The notes under the pieces were generated by a model that was not told the origin of the DNA, did not search any database, and saw only the letters and a program-made list of their open reading frames with translations. Positions 11,720-24,320 of a DNA stretch of 64,000 nt are shown here, piece by piece. The stretch comes from Anthoceros angustus (taxonomy: Eukaryota; Streptophyta; Anthocerotopsida; Anthocerotales; Anthocerotaceae). The stretch covers positions 508,369 through 572,368 of the forward strand of contig MU008178.1 in assembly GCA_010909165.1 (NCBI GenBank), given 5' to 3'. The first letter of the stretch is position 1. Every line of letters starts with the position of its first letter. A program made the translations under genes and the position numbers.

Positions 11720-12066
11720 TCATTTGGCCTTGTTTTGTATTATTAGAATGCATAAGTATGCATTCAAATGTTCAATTAGCAGATTTTTCTATAGAGTGCC
11801 TGCAGATCAGGCAGTTGTCCTAGTGTATCTCCATCAAATTTTTCTGGAAAAAATCTGGCAGAGTTACACTAGAATTGCTACCTTGATTTGCTAGGTTCTA
11901 TACAATAAAGAGCAGAAAAAGCAATACAAAACATTTTCTTGATGTATATCTTGTGTTCTTGATTTAATTTCTATTTCTAATTAAGAAACAACAAGCATAT
12001 ACAAAATGCACAATTCTATGTGCATCCCCTAGGATGCAATCTACATCAGAAGTGCTCTGATACCAT

Positions 12067-12303
12067 AACGAGATATAGGATAAATGTAGATCAATTACCA
12101 ATTAAGTAATTATATATATCATTGAGTATCAAGAAACGCTTAAGTGCTTATGTATGAAAAGACACTATCTAAAACTAAAAAGACATAACTGTTGGCTAAG
12201 GGTTGTAACCCTAATGAACGGGTACTTCATATATTATTATTTCTGCTACCCTTATAATCGCACATATAATTAATGCTGACCTAATTCACGGATATGCTCA
12301 ACA
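12067..12303 (-). repeat. Copia 5' LTR and adjoining primer-binding site
   Basis: On the reverse strand this AT-rich ~236-bp block begins TGTTGAGCATATCC and ends ATATCTCGTTA, immediately followed by TGGTATCAGAGC (12,066-12,055), the complement of initiator tRNA-Met used by plant Copia elements. The partner 3' LTR is not in the window. Confidence 0.8.
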
Positions 12304-12349
12304 CTATCCTTTAATACTGATGCTTTTGTCGGTCTTCCATTTCGTCACT

Positions 12350-13503
12350 TAGGCGGCTCACCTTTCATTGGACTCTCTCCGGCACCTGCACCAGCCAGTT
12401 GGCTTCCTCGAGCTCTTTCATCAGTTGGTTAATCTCCAACTTCCTTCCCCGACACAGGGTCTCCGTCGCCCGAAGACTCAACTGTAGGCGGTCCACCTCC
12501 TACTCTAGGGCCCCAATCTTGCCCTGTAGGGCCTCATTCTTCTGCTCCGTCACCCAAAGCTTCACGTTCAGGACCCCCTTCTCTGCCAACGCGAACTGTC
12601 AAGCTTCCTCTACCTCCTAATTTTTGGTTCGGAAGTCCGTAAGTTTTACCAGTCTCGTTCAGGTGAGTGGTCCGTTAGTTTTACCAGTCTCTCCAGCATC
12701 TTGTTCAGGTGTGTGGTCCGGGACTCAAGGGCTCATGGTCTCTACGTAGGTTAGAGACCTCCTGCTCCAACTCATGCAGCCGGGATTTGGCCGCTTCGGC
12801 CTATTCCCGTAGTCGGTTCTTGTCTCGGCGGTAATACTCTCGATCCGCCAAGTTCTTCTCTTCCTTCTCCGTACCTGCCTTCAGCTGTGCCTCCAAGGCC
12901 TCCCGTTCCCTTTGCCGAGTGGACTTGGCATCCTTCCTAGCCTCCTCAGCAACCCTGCTAGCGGCCTCTTCTGCCTTGAGAGCTTCCTCTGCCGTCCGTT
13001 GTGCTCGGCCCAACTCTTGGCTCAAGGCCTCTACCCGGTCCTTGGCTTTCTGTGTCTGCTCCAGCTGTTCACATAGCTACAGGATCTTAGCTCGGTTCTG
13101 AAAAGTGGACCTCGCGTCCCGCTTCGCCAACCAGTGCTTCTCTTCCTCCACCCGCGCCGGGGTTCCGCCTTCTTCCTGGCTGCTTAGGCAGCCTCAACAA
13201 CCATGGCCGCCAATATCTGGTGGGCTCCCTCCACTCCTGTCGTTGGCGAATTTCCTTTAGAACCCTCCGCAGGAGGTGGCATCTCTTGGTGTGCCAAACC
13301 GCCCTACGAAGCTGGTCCGGTGTTGTCACTCTGGCCTCTAAGAGGAGGCCCAGGTCCTGGCTGTCCGGCGCTGGCCCTTCCACTTCCTTGGCCCTTTTGG
13401 TGGCCAATTCTTTCTCTACTCTTCGTCTCTTGGGGTCCGGCGAGGGTGAAGGGGTCCGGGAGCTAGCTCGCTTTCCCCTCAGGAGCGCATGCCGGAATAC
13501 CAA
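12350..13503 (-). pseudogene. Coiled-coil retroelement protein remnant
   Basis: The reverse strand carries a broken frame from about 13,503 (SRTPSPSPDPKRRRVEKEL) into a long Ala/Glu/Arg-rich coiled coil (12,801-13,025, with RVAEEARKDAKS) and further coiled coil to about 12,350. Stops and frameshifts separate the pieces. Such KRRR plus coiled-coil proteins occur in plant gypsy-type gag-like relics, but the assignment is inferred from composition. Confidence 0.4.
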
Positions 13504-14400
13504 AAGGTGATTAATCCCCCAAGTGGTCCACCTTGGTCAGCATGTTTCAGTGGACGATGACCTTTGCCACGGCCCTGACTCGCCGGTTCTTCAGGTCCGA
13601 CATCAGCCATTTGTTGGAGGACCTCTGCGCATCCACTCTCAGGAGCACTGCCTTAGCACCCTCGAGCTTCTCCGAGCCCCTAAGCAATTCTGGGACTACT
13701 TTTCCTCGCTTCCCAAGTTTGGGCTCTGGGGGCTTCAGGCATCCCTCTTGGAGAAACAGTACGGGTAGGCGCAGCTGGCCCTCCTCCGGGATTCCTCCAT
13801 TTCTAGGCCAACTCGGGCTCGTCTCCGTTCTTGCTCGGGGAAGGGGGCAGGTTCTTAGCTCCTGGCTCGACCCAGTATTTCAGGCGTTCTACATCGCATC
13901 AGCAACTTTTTCCACTGCGATGGAAAGCTTTCACCTGGGCTTGGTCCATCCTCTAGCTTGCTCTCTTTCAACTTGCAGCTACGGGGCCCCTCTTAATGAC
14001 TTTGGGACGCACTTGGCTCGTTGTCCGCGGGTGGGCAGCATATCGCTACGCATGACGTCGTCTGAGACGTCATGTTCTCTATTGCTAGGGAAGGCGGGTT
14101 CCTTCCATTTAAAGAGCGCCCTTACACCTTGCTCAACAATGGGATTTCGCTTAGGGCTGATCTTTTTTTGACCCGAGGGGATCAGGTTTTGGTTGCTGAT
14201 GTGTTGTAACCAATTCCATCCAGGACAGTGTTTGCGAACATGTTATTCTTAACCCTCTAGGTTGGGTGGCGAAGGGATGCACGACGGCTAAGTCCACACA
14301 AGGACGGGAGAAGGGGGCCCCATGCATCAAAAAAAGAAAAAACCTGGAAAATTCCATCCCATAGCACCAACCGCCAAAAAACGCGTCCGCCTAGTGATTT
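13504..14400. other. No gene seen: decayed transposon-like sequence
   Basis: Open frames exist on the forward strand (13,533-14,171) but have no recognisable domain and look like continuation of the retroelement remnant in antisense. Nothing else is supported. Confidence 0.4.
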
Positions 14401-14478
14401 GGATAAAAACCTAACCGCTAGCCACCGCCGGAAATGCGATGTGGGCACGAACCGGACGCGCCGCCAGCGAGCCAGCGG

Positions 14479-14523
14479 TTTCGCATGCGGCCCCTTGTTT
14501 GCATGCGGCCCCTTGTTTGCATG
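14479..14523. repeat. 20-bp direct duplication (GCATGCGGCCCCTTGTTT)
   Basis: Two adjacent copies of a block spelling GCATGCGGCCCCTTGTTT, with the start of a third. Confidence 0.8.
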
Positions 14524-14715
14524 CCGGCGGACACAGGAAGACCAGCGGGGCACCCGGATGCCGATGGGAACACCCGCTGGGGACACGACCGACGATACCG
14601 AGCCTCGACCCGCCTCGGCGGCCGGCGGTAACCCTGCCCACGCGCCACCCGCACCCCATGCTTCGCGCCGCGGCCGGTCCTCCGCCTGACCGCGCTCCTC
14701 CACAGTGCTCCTCCA

Positions 14716-14815
14716 CAAGGGCAAGGGCAAGGGCAAGGGCAAGGGCAAGGGCAAGGGCAAGGGCAAGGGCAAGGGCAAGGGCAAGGGCAAGGGCAAGGGC
14801 AAGGGCAAGGGCAAG
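14716..14815. repeat. Hexanucleotide microsatellite (GGGCAA)n
   Basis: About 16 perfect GGGCAA units. Long open frames on both strands here (Leu-Pro, Ala-Leu, Cys-Pro, Gly-Lys repeats) are artefacts of the repeat. Confidence 0.97.
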
Positions 14816-17800
14816 CACTTCCATAGTGCATTTCAAGTAAGAGATGTGGACCGACTTGAGAGAGGGCAGCCCACCAACAACCTCGACGGCAAGATAAATA
14901 CTACGCTTCGAGGAAGGAGAAGGTTACATGATGGCGGATGAGCACGGCAAGCCAGGAAAAATGGCCAGGTGACATGGGCTGGAGCGCTGGCTTCCCCCGA
15001 GGCATGAAGTTCCGATGTTCCGATTGAAAAAGTTTAAAGTGAAAAAGAAGCGTGGCGTGGCATGGGGCCTGGGGCCTGGGCCACACAAATAATATAAGGG
15101 CAGATTTGCAGATAAGATGAAAGGGTCCCTACCCTAGAGTGGCGGAGGGAGGAGATGACAAAATGCGTTTGTCCGCAACTTGTCCGAAACGCGGATGGCC
15201 GGGGAGGCCTGTGTGTTGTGGTAGCGGAAAATGAGGCCGCACAAATAGCGCCTCCTCATCACACGCTCCTGGCCCCTGGCCCTGGACGCGAGACGCGGGA
15301 CGCGGGACGCGGGACGCGGAGAGGCCCAGAGGGGCGGTGGGTGGGCACTGGCAGCGCTGGCAACTGCCAGTACTCGCCGAGGCAAGGCGACGCGATGGTG
15401 CGGCGAAATGAGCGCAGGCTGCCGGGAGCAAAGGAGCAAAGGGCGGACTGGCCACTGGCCGCTACATATATCATAAGCCGACCGCTCCCCGCTCGTATGA
15501 TTATCCCCCCGGAAACCGGAAAATGGTGGCACGCGCGGGCCGGAGGGGAGGGAATTATGCTGGTACGGCCGGGCGTGGGGGAACGGGGACGGGGACGGAA
15601 CGGGAACGGGAACGGGAACGGGCTCCACTCACTTTGGCCGCCTCTAACCTGTTCCTGACAGCCTGTCCCTGTTTCGTGTGCGGACGCTATCCGTTACCCG
15701 TAACTGGTCAGTGGCGCGGACCGCGGATGGAGACCAGACATGAGACATGAGACGGGCACGGGCAAGAAAAAGAAAAAGAGGGAGTTGGGAGGCGGATTTT
15801 GTGTGGCCTGCCTGCCTGCAGCCTGCCACCTCCCGGCCCGGCTCGGCCCCTGCCATATTTTTTATCTGGACACTTCATAAGCCTGTTCTGTTCGGCCCGG
15901 GTATCTGGTCCCGGCGCCCAGCTTCAGCTTCAGCTTCAGCTTGTCCGGCGTCCGGCCGAATAATTTTCTTGGCCCACCTGGGAAGGTGGAACGGGACGGG
16001 GACGGCGACGGGGACCCCGGGGACGCGTGCCCCGTTCCAACGCTAAACCTAGTGCTCGTGGCGTGAATCGAGTGGGCCGTCAGTGGGCAATAGCGCCGTG
16101 AGCCTTAAATGATGCTTGTCTGCTCCAGGCCGGGCCAATGTGCCCACCTGCTCCCCACTGCTCCTGCACTCGATTCATCACTGTTTACCGTAGCTACATT
16201 ATCGTACATCCCCAACACCGTATGCTGTACTGTATTACATACGTACGTATGATGGATGCGTATCGTATGAATGTACAATGTACATGTGTATGTATGTACA
16301 TTGGAGAAGGAAGGGAAGGGAAGGGAAGGTAAGGGAAGGGCCCTGGAGTGGGTGGGGCAGGTGGGACCCGGCCCAGCTTGTCGGTCCCGCGCATGCTGCT
16401 ACCCTTCACGTGGGCACCTGGATTATTCATTGCCTTGCGGCCCTTGCCTTGCCTTGCATTGCCCGCCCCGGTCAAGCCAATCGATTCGCACCTTCTTCCA
16501 ATTCACGTTGTTGCTGATGAAGGAGGCGACCGCTTTTGGGCCGCATGGAAATTGGACATTTGGACAGGCCAAGGCATCTTCTCTTTCCCGCACCCTCCCT
16601 TTGACAAGTCTTAGGGCTTTCAAGTTCATGAGGCAGCGGCAACGGCAACCCAAGAGGCACAGGCAGGTAATGGATCCTTTGCTCCCCTGGCTGGCGGTAG
16701 CATTCAACTTTCTTGCCATGGAAAATGTCCCATGGGCCATGCTCAAGAAAGGAAGCATTTAGGATTTAGCATTTAGGATTTAGGATTTAGGATTTAGCAT
16801 TTTGTATTTAGCATTTTGCATTGAGATGTGGACGAATCAATCAAGTACAAGTCACCAGGTCTCGGGTATTAGGTATCTTCGAGGGAAGACTAGGTATCTA
16901 TTGAGTGTGTTTGCGACTACGTGCCTCAAGTACTCTTATTCAGCCCTTAAGTGTAGGTTCTTTATCGCTCATCTACTTGGGACAGTTCCCGTCTCTTCCC
17001 TGCCCTTCCAATTCCTATAACACACGACTATTCGAGGTAAACGATAAGGCAAGTTATGGAAAGATGGCTTTGCAGTTGGAGAGGGCCGAAAGAGTGAAAA
17101 AGGATAGCCCCGTCCCCGGGGCCCGGGGCCCGGGGTCCGGGGGGTCCCTGGAAGAGCGGTCAGCAACCATCCAGATTCCCCTCCTCCTCCGCCTCCTGGT
17201 CAGGCGTCAGGCGGCTGCTGCCCGGACCAAGCGTAGCATAGCATACCATCGCGAGAGCTAGCATTCGCTCACAAGCTGGACCACTTTGTGATCAAAGGCT
17301 GGGCGCTGGACTGCCATGCCCGGGAGCCTGGGCTCGCCACGCGGCCGCACCACAGTCAAGTCAAGAGCAGCAGCAGCAGCACCTTGCGTTGCTGAGCTAT
17401 ACAACTATATACATATCTCTTGTACCAACTGTATGTACACTGTACACTACCAACCTACCTGCTACCTCCTCCTCCTCCTCCTCCAGGAGTCCAGCTGCAG
17501 CTGCAGCTGCAGCTGCCAAGGCCCAGCCCTGGGCTGCGAGCTGCGAGCCGCGAGGGAATCAATTCTTGGAGCGTATCAATTCACCTGCTGCGGATCGCCT
17601 TCAACTTCTGACGCTGTCAGTGGACTAGTCTACTCTTATTATCGCTGCTTTGGACCTTTGGACGCTAGCCATAGCGGCAACAATTCCATGTGCCTTACGC
17701 CTGCTGCAGCCTTGCACTAGGCTGCACCACCACTGCCAGCCCAGCTGCTGCTCTTCAGACCCGGCAGGAGGGCAGAAGGCAGGAGGCAGGAGGCAGGAGG

Positions 17801-20800
17801 CAGGAGACAGGAGGCAGGAGGCAGGAGGCAGGAGGGCAGGAGGCACAAGTCGGAGTAGGACGTGGCTCTTCACAGCCCTCTCTCTCGCAGCCTGCAACCC
17901 AGGGATTTCACCATTGCCCCTTCCCTTTACACATCTCTACTTTCTTTCAAGGGGGATCCATGCGCCCACGCTCATTGCTCCCCCGGGTGGACGGTGGACC
18001 GGGCAAACCCACCACTAATGCAAGTACAGATTCCCATCATACACCAATCAACACACTCCACCCTGTCCACACTGTCCTGCGCTGCACACACCCACCGGTC
18101 CAAACTTCCCAGTACCCACAGTCAGCTCAACACTCCACTCCACTCCACATTCCAAATCTGCAATTTCACCTTCCATCTTCTCCTGCTGAGAGTCACCTCC
18201 TGCCACATTCAAAGCAACCCTATGCCTGCTTCCGTCACTGTGTCAAGCAAATTGCTTGGACTTGGAGAGCTGTGCTGAGCTGGGCCCCTTTTCGGTTTCC
18301 TCGCCAGCCCTACTTTTTCTACCTTGCCGGTGCAGTCCCGAAACCGAAACCGAATCCGAATCCGAATCCCAATCCCAATCCCAATCCGCACAAGCTTCCC
18401 ACCGCAATTCCTTAACACCCAATCGCCCATGGGCTTTGGTCGCATACATTCTGGTCAGCCCTTGCTGCCCATGTGCACTAATCATCGTCGTCTTGAACTC
18501 CATATATTAATGTATTGCCCAGCATGTATGGTGTCCATGGCTGGGGGCCCTGTGCTGGGCTAGGCCTGCACACCACCACCGCCTTGGAATTTTCTCAAAT
18601 CAATGTCAGGCCTGGAGCCTGCGAGACTGCGATCGAACACCCAAAGCACTGCTCCGCTCCTCCAGGCAGCCAGGGCGACAGTGGTGAGACTGTGGACACT
18701 GTCACAAGCCAGTGCCACAGCAGACCAGACCATCTGGGCGTGACCAGACCAGACCGTTTGGTGCCAGACAAACATTCCGCTGTGCAGCCCAGCAGCTCAG
18801 CACTCCAAATGCTCCATTTCCTCACATTCCTCTCGCTGTTTACTCAGCAAAATGTTTCAATCGACAGATGTTTCACCTCCCGTTGCATTTCCCTCCCTCC
18901 TTCCATCCATCCATCCATCCATCCCACATACGTTTCACCTCCCTGCCCTTCTCTCTACACTTGTGTACATGCATAGATGCACAATGTTGCTGACTACATG
19001 GTACGCACAACACGGGTGGGCGCCAGTGGAGGTTCCAAGAAATATCGCCCGTCGGCTGGACCCAGGTGGCAAGATCACCAAACTACATACATACCATGAC
19101 ATACAAACTTGGTAACTCGAGCAGAGCAGATCGTTCCCGTGTCCTGAAGATATGGAGCTTGCTTGCTTCAGCAGTTGAGGTTGCATGCAAGCTTTGCTCG
19201 AGTTGGCTTTTCAACATCGATTCCCGGGGTGTCCAGTCTAGACCAGAGGCCAGCAGGCAGCCCACAATCCAGAACATCTGCCAGCCGTTGCCAGCGATTG
19301 ATCTCTCGGGGCCTGGCCGGCCCATATGTACATCTATACCACTTGTTTTACTATACAACACAACTGTAGTCTTCCGGTCTGTGCCTGCACCTGCGCGGTG
19401 TGGCCCCCAGGCGTCTGACATACACACACACCAAACCAAAAAAGAAGAGAGAGAGATAGAAAGAAGCGTGCGAGCCCCAGCCCCGCGGACTAGGAGAAAA
19501 GAGCAGCAATACCCAGCTTCCTCCTTTCCTCCCTCGTTTGTGTGCGAACTTGGCAATCCAGCGATCCAGTGATCCAGCGACCCAGCCATCCCAGCCAGCC
19601 CAGCCAGCCCAGCCCGCCCAGCCATCCCCGGTGTCGAAGGAGCTCTGAATCATCATGCGCTTGCCGCGGCTTCTCCATTCACCATGTCGATCAGCTCCTT
19701 CACCCGTCCTGGCTCGGTCTTGCTGGCACAGCTGCAGCTGCAGGTGCTGCTCCTGAGCGGCCTGTTGTTGTTGTTGCCTGCATCACAACCCACACGCCGG
19801 ATCCGCACACCGCTCTGATTCTGTAGCTGTAGCCTTAGCCTGTAGCCGGTAGCTGTACATAGGGGAGGGAGGGAGGCACCCCAATCTGTACAGAGATGGG
19901 GTAGTGCTTTGCTGTGTGTGGTGTACGTAGGGGAAATCGGGTCCAGAGTAGTGGGAGTAGCGGAATTGGTGCAGCCCAATTCCCCCCTTGCCGTCGTGCA
20001 ATGTGAGCCTGCAGCCATGAGCCTAACTTTTCCGTTGCCACAGCTGCATCCGCGCACGATGCTGGGGGCCAGGACCAGGGCCTGTCCGTCGCTCCAATTC
20101 CGAGTAGCCTTGCGTGTTTTGTAGATACTGTCAGCACCATGGTGTCGTGGGGTTGAGTCGGGGTACACACACAGGTTGTTGGGCTCGCTGCCACTGCTTG
20201 CTTTGTACCAGGGTACCTGCAGCCTGCTCGATTCGTGTTCACACACCGTTAGCGTGTCGGAGAATGCAGTGAGCTTCTCCCTTCTGCTTCGGGATCCAAA
20301 GTCTCCACTGGTCAAACCTGCATTGAATATCTTGCGCCAGCTGCTGTTTTGGGCGGGGATCCTGAGGCGAACTCTGTCTCAGACCTGAATGATGTATGAA
20401 CAATTGACGTCTGTTTGGTGTCCGTGAGGGGAGGATCTCCATGTTGCCCCGTCCTCATCAGCCTGCTGCTCAGACTGCCAGCGCCGCATTGCCTCCCAGA
20501 TTCCCACCTGTTCCAGCGATCCAGCCTCACCACTGACACTCAGTCGGGACAGCTGTGTGTTGTCGGGGAAGGGGAGGCCTGCCCATGGTGCACTCCCTTC
20601 TAATTAGCTCCGGCCGTGCTTGCTTGCAATTGCCACACAATTTCATTCATGGCCCGCGGGGAGGCACTCCAGGAACCGCTGTGCAGCTATGACGGCGGGA
20701 TCTTCTTCTTGTAGAGCGCCTGCACTGAGTTTCAGAGGTGAGCATTCTCCTTCCCAGTTCACAGGAGAAGGAATGAGCTCCTCTCTTTCGATTTCAAGGA

Positions 20801-22050
20801 TTCCATGGATCACAATCAGTTTGAACAGTGCTACGTAGGCCGCAATTCGAAGCAACAGTGAGACAGTCTTTAGATTTCAAACACGCCACAGTGACCATTT
20901 GCCACAGTGTCCGGACCTCCTTTCTCTGGCTTCCTTCCTTCAATTTCTACTGTTCCATCTCTGACTGTTGCTCCAGATGAATCATTCCTGCTCTTTGCGC
21001 AAGTTTGAAATGTTCAGCTTCTGATGAATGTAACGTTCTCGTTTGCGGTGGCACAGAGGGCCGTGAATGCTGCAGTATGTTGGCGCCACCCGGTTGAGTT
21101 CATGACGGATCCAGACAAGTTCGGGGAGTGCGCACAACTATTGCCCCGGTGCATGTACTGTACATAAAGAGATGTCGGGTTTTTGCTTGCAGCTGCAGCG
21201 CTCACGGGATGGAGGATCTCACATAAGGTAGACTGAGGCGTATGTATATCTTCTTAGCTATGGACGCTCTTCTTGCAACACAGGGCAGCTCTGGACTCGA
21301 AAGACATCAAGATTGTTGGTCGGCAGTGCTTAACATGGGTGCTTGGTGGTAACTCCTTCAAAGCGGATTTCGTTATTCTGGTCAGAGGCCGCAGCAGCAT
21401 TTCACCAGCTGCAAAGCAAACACCATACGGACTACTACGCAAGATTCCAGCAGCTGACATCAATATGTTCGAGTCTGACAGTGACTTCTGAGAGACGTGT
21501 TGCAGTCACTTTCTGCAAGTATACATTGGGATACAAGCTTTTGGCAGCCTTTCAAGCTTCACGTTCGAGGCTATTGAGCAAATTCAGTGCATCATCCGAG
21601 CCAGCTCAGATCGATCAGGGCCTGTACTGTTTCCGTTCTTGTAGGTGGGGTGCAAGAGTCAGCAGTCTGGGGTGCATCTATGGATAAACTATCAGCTTCA
21701 GGCGTGGATGGAGGAGACAGCATATGGCTTCCATAGCAGCCGCAGAACATGACATTCTTCGAGGCAGTTGTGGGGCACCACCCTGGGCCTGTGTGTTCTG
21801 TGCAGTAAGGACACCCCAGAAACTTGCACACTAGCCAATACAGCCTGCTTGTCTTGTGACTTGGAAGCGTGTGAAGACCTGGCAAGCAAGCTTTAAAAGA
21901 GAGAGACTGACTTCACCTTCGTGAACCGCACTGATCTGAATCAGCTGCCGTCTGTTGCGCTGCAGAGGGTCATTGTGATTGCGGGTGTCGAGAGATAATT
22001 TGCTCATTAACGAGCCTTACCTGTGCAGATCATTCCAGGCTCTCGGACCA
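14816..22050. other. No convincing gene: microsatellite-rich region upstream of the bHLH gene
   Basis: Many short unrelated tandem repeats occur: GGGACGC (about 15,297-15,320), GGGAAC (15,597-15,630), CAGCTT (15,920-15,945), GGGAA (16,305-16,345), TTTAGGA (16,757-16,800), GGGGCCC (17,110-17,150), CTCCTC and GCAGCT (17,465-17,518), GGAGGCA (17,765-17,850), a CCGAAA to CCGAAT to CCCAAT ladder (18,338-18,390), CCAT (18,900-18,925) and CCCAGCCAG (19,575-19,625). None of the open frames has a domain or coding-like composition. The stretch may hold the promoter and 5' untranslated exons of the bHLH gene. Confidence 0.55.
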
Positions 22051-24320
22051 ATGCTGAATTGCAACTCGCAGAGAGCGGAAGGACTGCAGGAGGCTTTCTT
22101 CTCACCAGCTGACAGGATACAAGGTAGCTTCATAAGTCAGTTGTTGGTGCCCTCCGTGGTGGATACTCTGGAGAGCAGCAATTCGCGCCAGGAGATCCAG
22201 TCTCAAGACCTTCAGAAACCTGGCTCCATCCATCTGCAAGGGTTCGAAGATCACAGCTTGTTCGGAGCGAATACCCACAGCATGGGCAGCCTTGATCTGC
22301 TGACAGGCTCTTCCGGGATGTCGATGGCCATGGATCCTGGTGACATGAAGTTTACAGATATGGACACTTGGAACTCACTTGGACCAGGGCCTTCGATGCC
22401 ATCCATCACCTACAGGAGCCTGCTCGCATCTTCCGGCTTAATGGATCACAGCTCCATGGATTACGGCCATCATTCAGGAAGCTTGGAGCAGGTGACATGT
22501 ACAGCGATGCAGAGTCCTATGTATGAACGGAGCACCCGAATGGACAGCTGCAGGGAATCCGACAGCTCACTCTCCAGCCAGAGCCAGAGCTTCCACAGCA
22601 GCCTGTTACCTCCAGTAAGTATCAACTCAAATCTATCGAGGAACACGGCGCTGCAGGGGGGAGGTACTGGTGCAGGATCTGGAGGACTTGCTCTTCCCAT
22701 CCGGAAGGGAATCAGTTTTGATGCTGGGCTTGGTCTAAATATTCACCACCCACGTTTTGACTACAATGTAGGACAACAATTCATGAACATGGAAACTCCG
22801 ACGTTCATGAACCATAGCATGGAGAGTCAGATACATTTAGGAACACCAATATCGCTCGATCAAGCCGTCCTTTGTGGCCTGCCAATCAATGCCTACAATG
22901 TCGGAGGGGCCGGCATGAGACTGCCGACGGAGCACCAGGGCCTCACACACTTTGCTCAGATTCTTCCGTCCAAGGCTCTGAAGTCTTCACCTGTGCAGTT
23001 CACAGCTCCCCAGAATTTCCTATTTGGCAGCAACTTGACCGCAGCACCGACAGGATTGAAACTTCCAGCTCTGAACTTTAAGTGCAATCCTCCCAAACTG
23101 GAGCAGCTTAGCCCAAAGCTGTTCGACGGCTACACAGCCTCCCAACAGAGCAGTGTCTGTGATGGGAGGCCCCCCAAGAAAGAGAGGCACTCAGAGACTT
23201 ACATCAGCTTTCGGGGGACCAAGAATGTGGTAAGCTTGCCTGCAATATCAGTTGCGTATCAGCTCACTGCATTCCTCAATAAGTCTTCTGGCTCTAATGA
23301 TGTTCTGTTGTGCACATGTGCCTACAGGTAGATGATCATGCAGAATCAACAGGGCCTATCGATCTCTTCACGAAGAATATTAATGTCATGGCCGGATCTC
23401 CTGGCATTGGGTCATTGTCCAGTGAACAGAGCACTCACACGTCGACCTCGCCGGATTCTGTTTCCAAACGGCCAAGGCTACATGACCAGGCTCCTGCTGC
23501 TGCAAATCTGCCTTTTAAGGTAGGCGGGATGGGACCCAGCTTTTCTTTCCCAATGGTGAGCTCTGAAAGTCTCAGCACTGAAACCTTGTTTGTACTTCCA
23601 GGTGCGGAAAGAGAAACTAGGAGAGAAAATAACAGCTCTACAACAGCTCGTGTCTCCGTTTGGAAAGGTTAGTCAGGCATCAACTCTGAAACTGTTCCAC
23701 GGAAGAGGAAGTGCTTCCCTCTCCATGAGATGATCCTAAAGTTTTGGTCAGGCTCTCCTGCACAGATCAGATGGGTGAACGATCTTGTAACCGCTTGTGG
23801 CACTTGCTATAACAGACGGACACAGCCTCAGTTTTGTTGGAAGCGATCGGTTACATCAAGTTTCTTCAGGACCAAGTGCAGGTAATCAACGGTGAACGTT
23901 CGAGTCACCAATTGGAATTTTTCTTGTTTCCGACTGTCCACTAAAAATCTGCACATGGCCACGCATGCCTGTCAGCTGACATGATTCCTCTGACATGAAA
24001 CAGCTTCTCAGTACGCCATATATGAAGAACGTGTGCATCCCCACCAGTACACATGTAAGGAAATCGATATCACTAGCCCTTTCGTCATAGGTCGTCCTCG
24101 TTTGACTGGGCTCTTGTCCCTTGTAAGCTCACGTGGTGGGCGTTTGAAACAGGACATCAAGCAGCAATGGGCCACGGACAACGTCAAGACTGGAGGAGAA
24201 GCTGACTTAAGCGATCTGAGAAGCAAGGGGTTGTGTCTCATACCGATTTCCACGATCCGCGTAGCTAACGACAATGGGGCAGACTACTGGACCCCAACCA
24301 TCGGAGGCAGCTCCCGATGA
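22051..24320 (+). CDS. bHLH transcription factor (bHLH68/110/112/123-like group)
   Basis: A nuclear DNA-binding protein of the basic helix-loop-helix class. Six exons close in frame: 22,051-23,229, 23,328-23,519, 23,602-23,667, 23,816-23,881, 24,004-24,054 and 24,153-24,320 (573 residues). Exons 2-4 encode the bHLH region: nuclear-signal-like SKRPRLHD, then VRKEKLGEKITALQQLVSPF and TDTASVLLEAIGYIKFLQDQ. Exon 5 adds LLSTPYMK and exon 6 DLRSKGLCLIPIS...NDNGADYW, both hallmarks of this plant group. The basic region lacks the His-Glu-Arg set needed for classic E-box contact, as is usual in this group. The start is the first in-frame ATG; the N-terminal 390 residues are low-complexity Ser/Gly/Met-rich. 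The gene converges with the RRM gene downstream. Confidence 0.93.

Larger units (their letters stand above)
3221..12303 (-). mobile_element. Ty1/copia LTR retrotransposon, decayed and interrupted
   Basis: Read on the reverse strand the order is: 5' LTR (about 12,303 to 12,067), tRNA-Met-type primer site TGGTATCAGAGC (12,066-12,055), a leader with an extra ORF (11,719-10,961), gag (10,780 onward), protease, integrase, then reverse transcriptase/RNase H, cut off at 3,221. The gag-protease-integrase-RT order defines Ty1/copia. It is split by TIR copy B, and TIR copy A begins where RNase H stops. No 3' LTR is seen. Nonsense codons and frame changes in gag and pol show it is inactive. Confidence 0.92.

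Noticed and set aside
14257-14836. Long reverse-strand frames with Leu-Pro, Ala-Leu or Cys-Pro repeats
   Set aside because: They are translations of the GGGCAA microsatellite in three frames; no domain or splice context.
16757-16812. Telomere repeat
   Set aside because: Unit is TTTAGGA/TTTAGCA, not the plant telomere TTTAGGG; only a few copies.
17690-18415. 241-codon forward frame
   Set aside because: Runs through GGAGGCA and CCGAAT repeats and has no recognisable domain; composition artefact.
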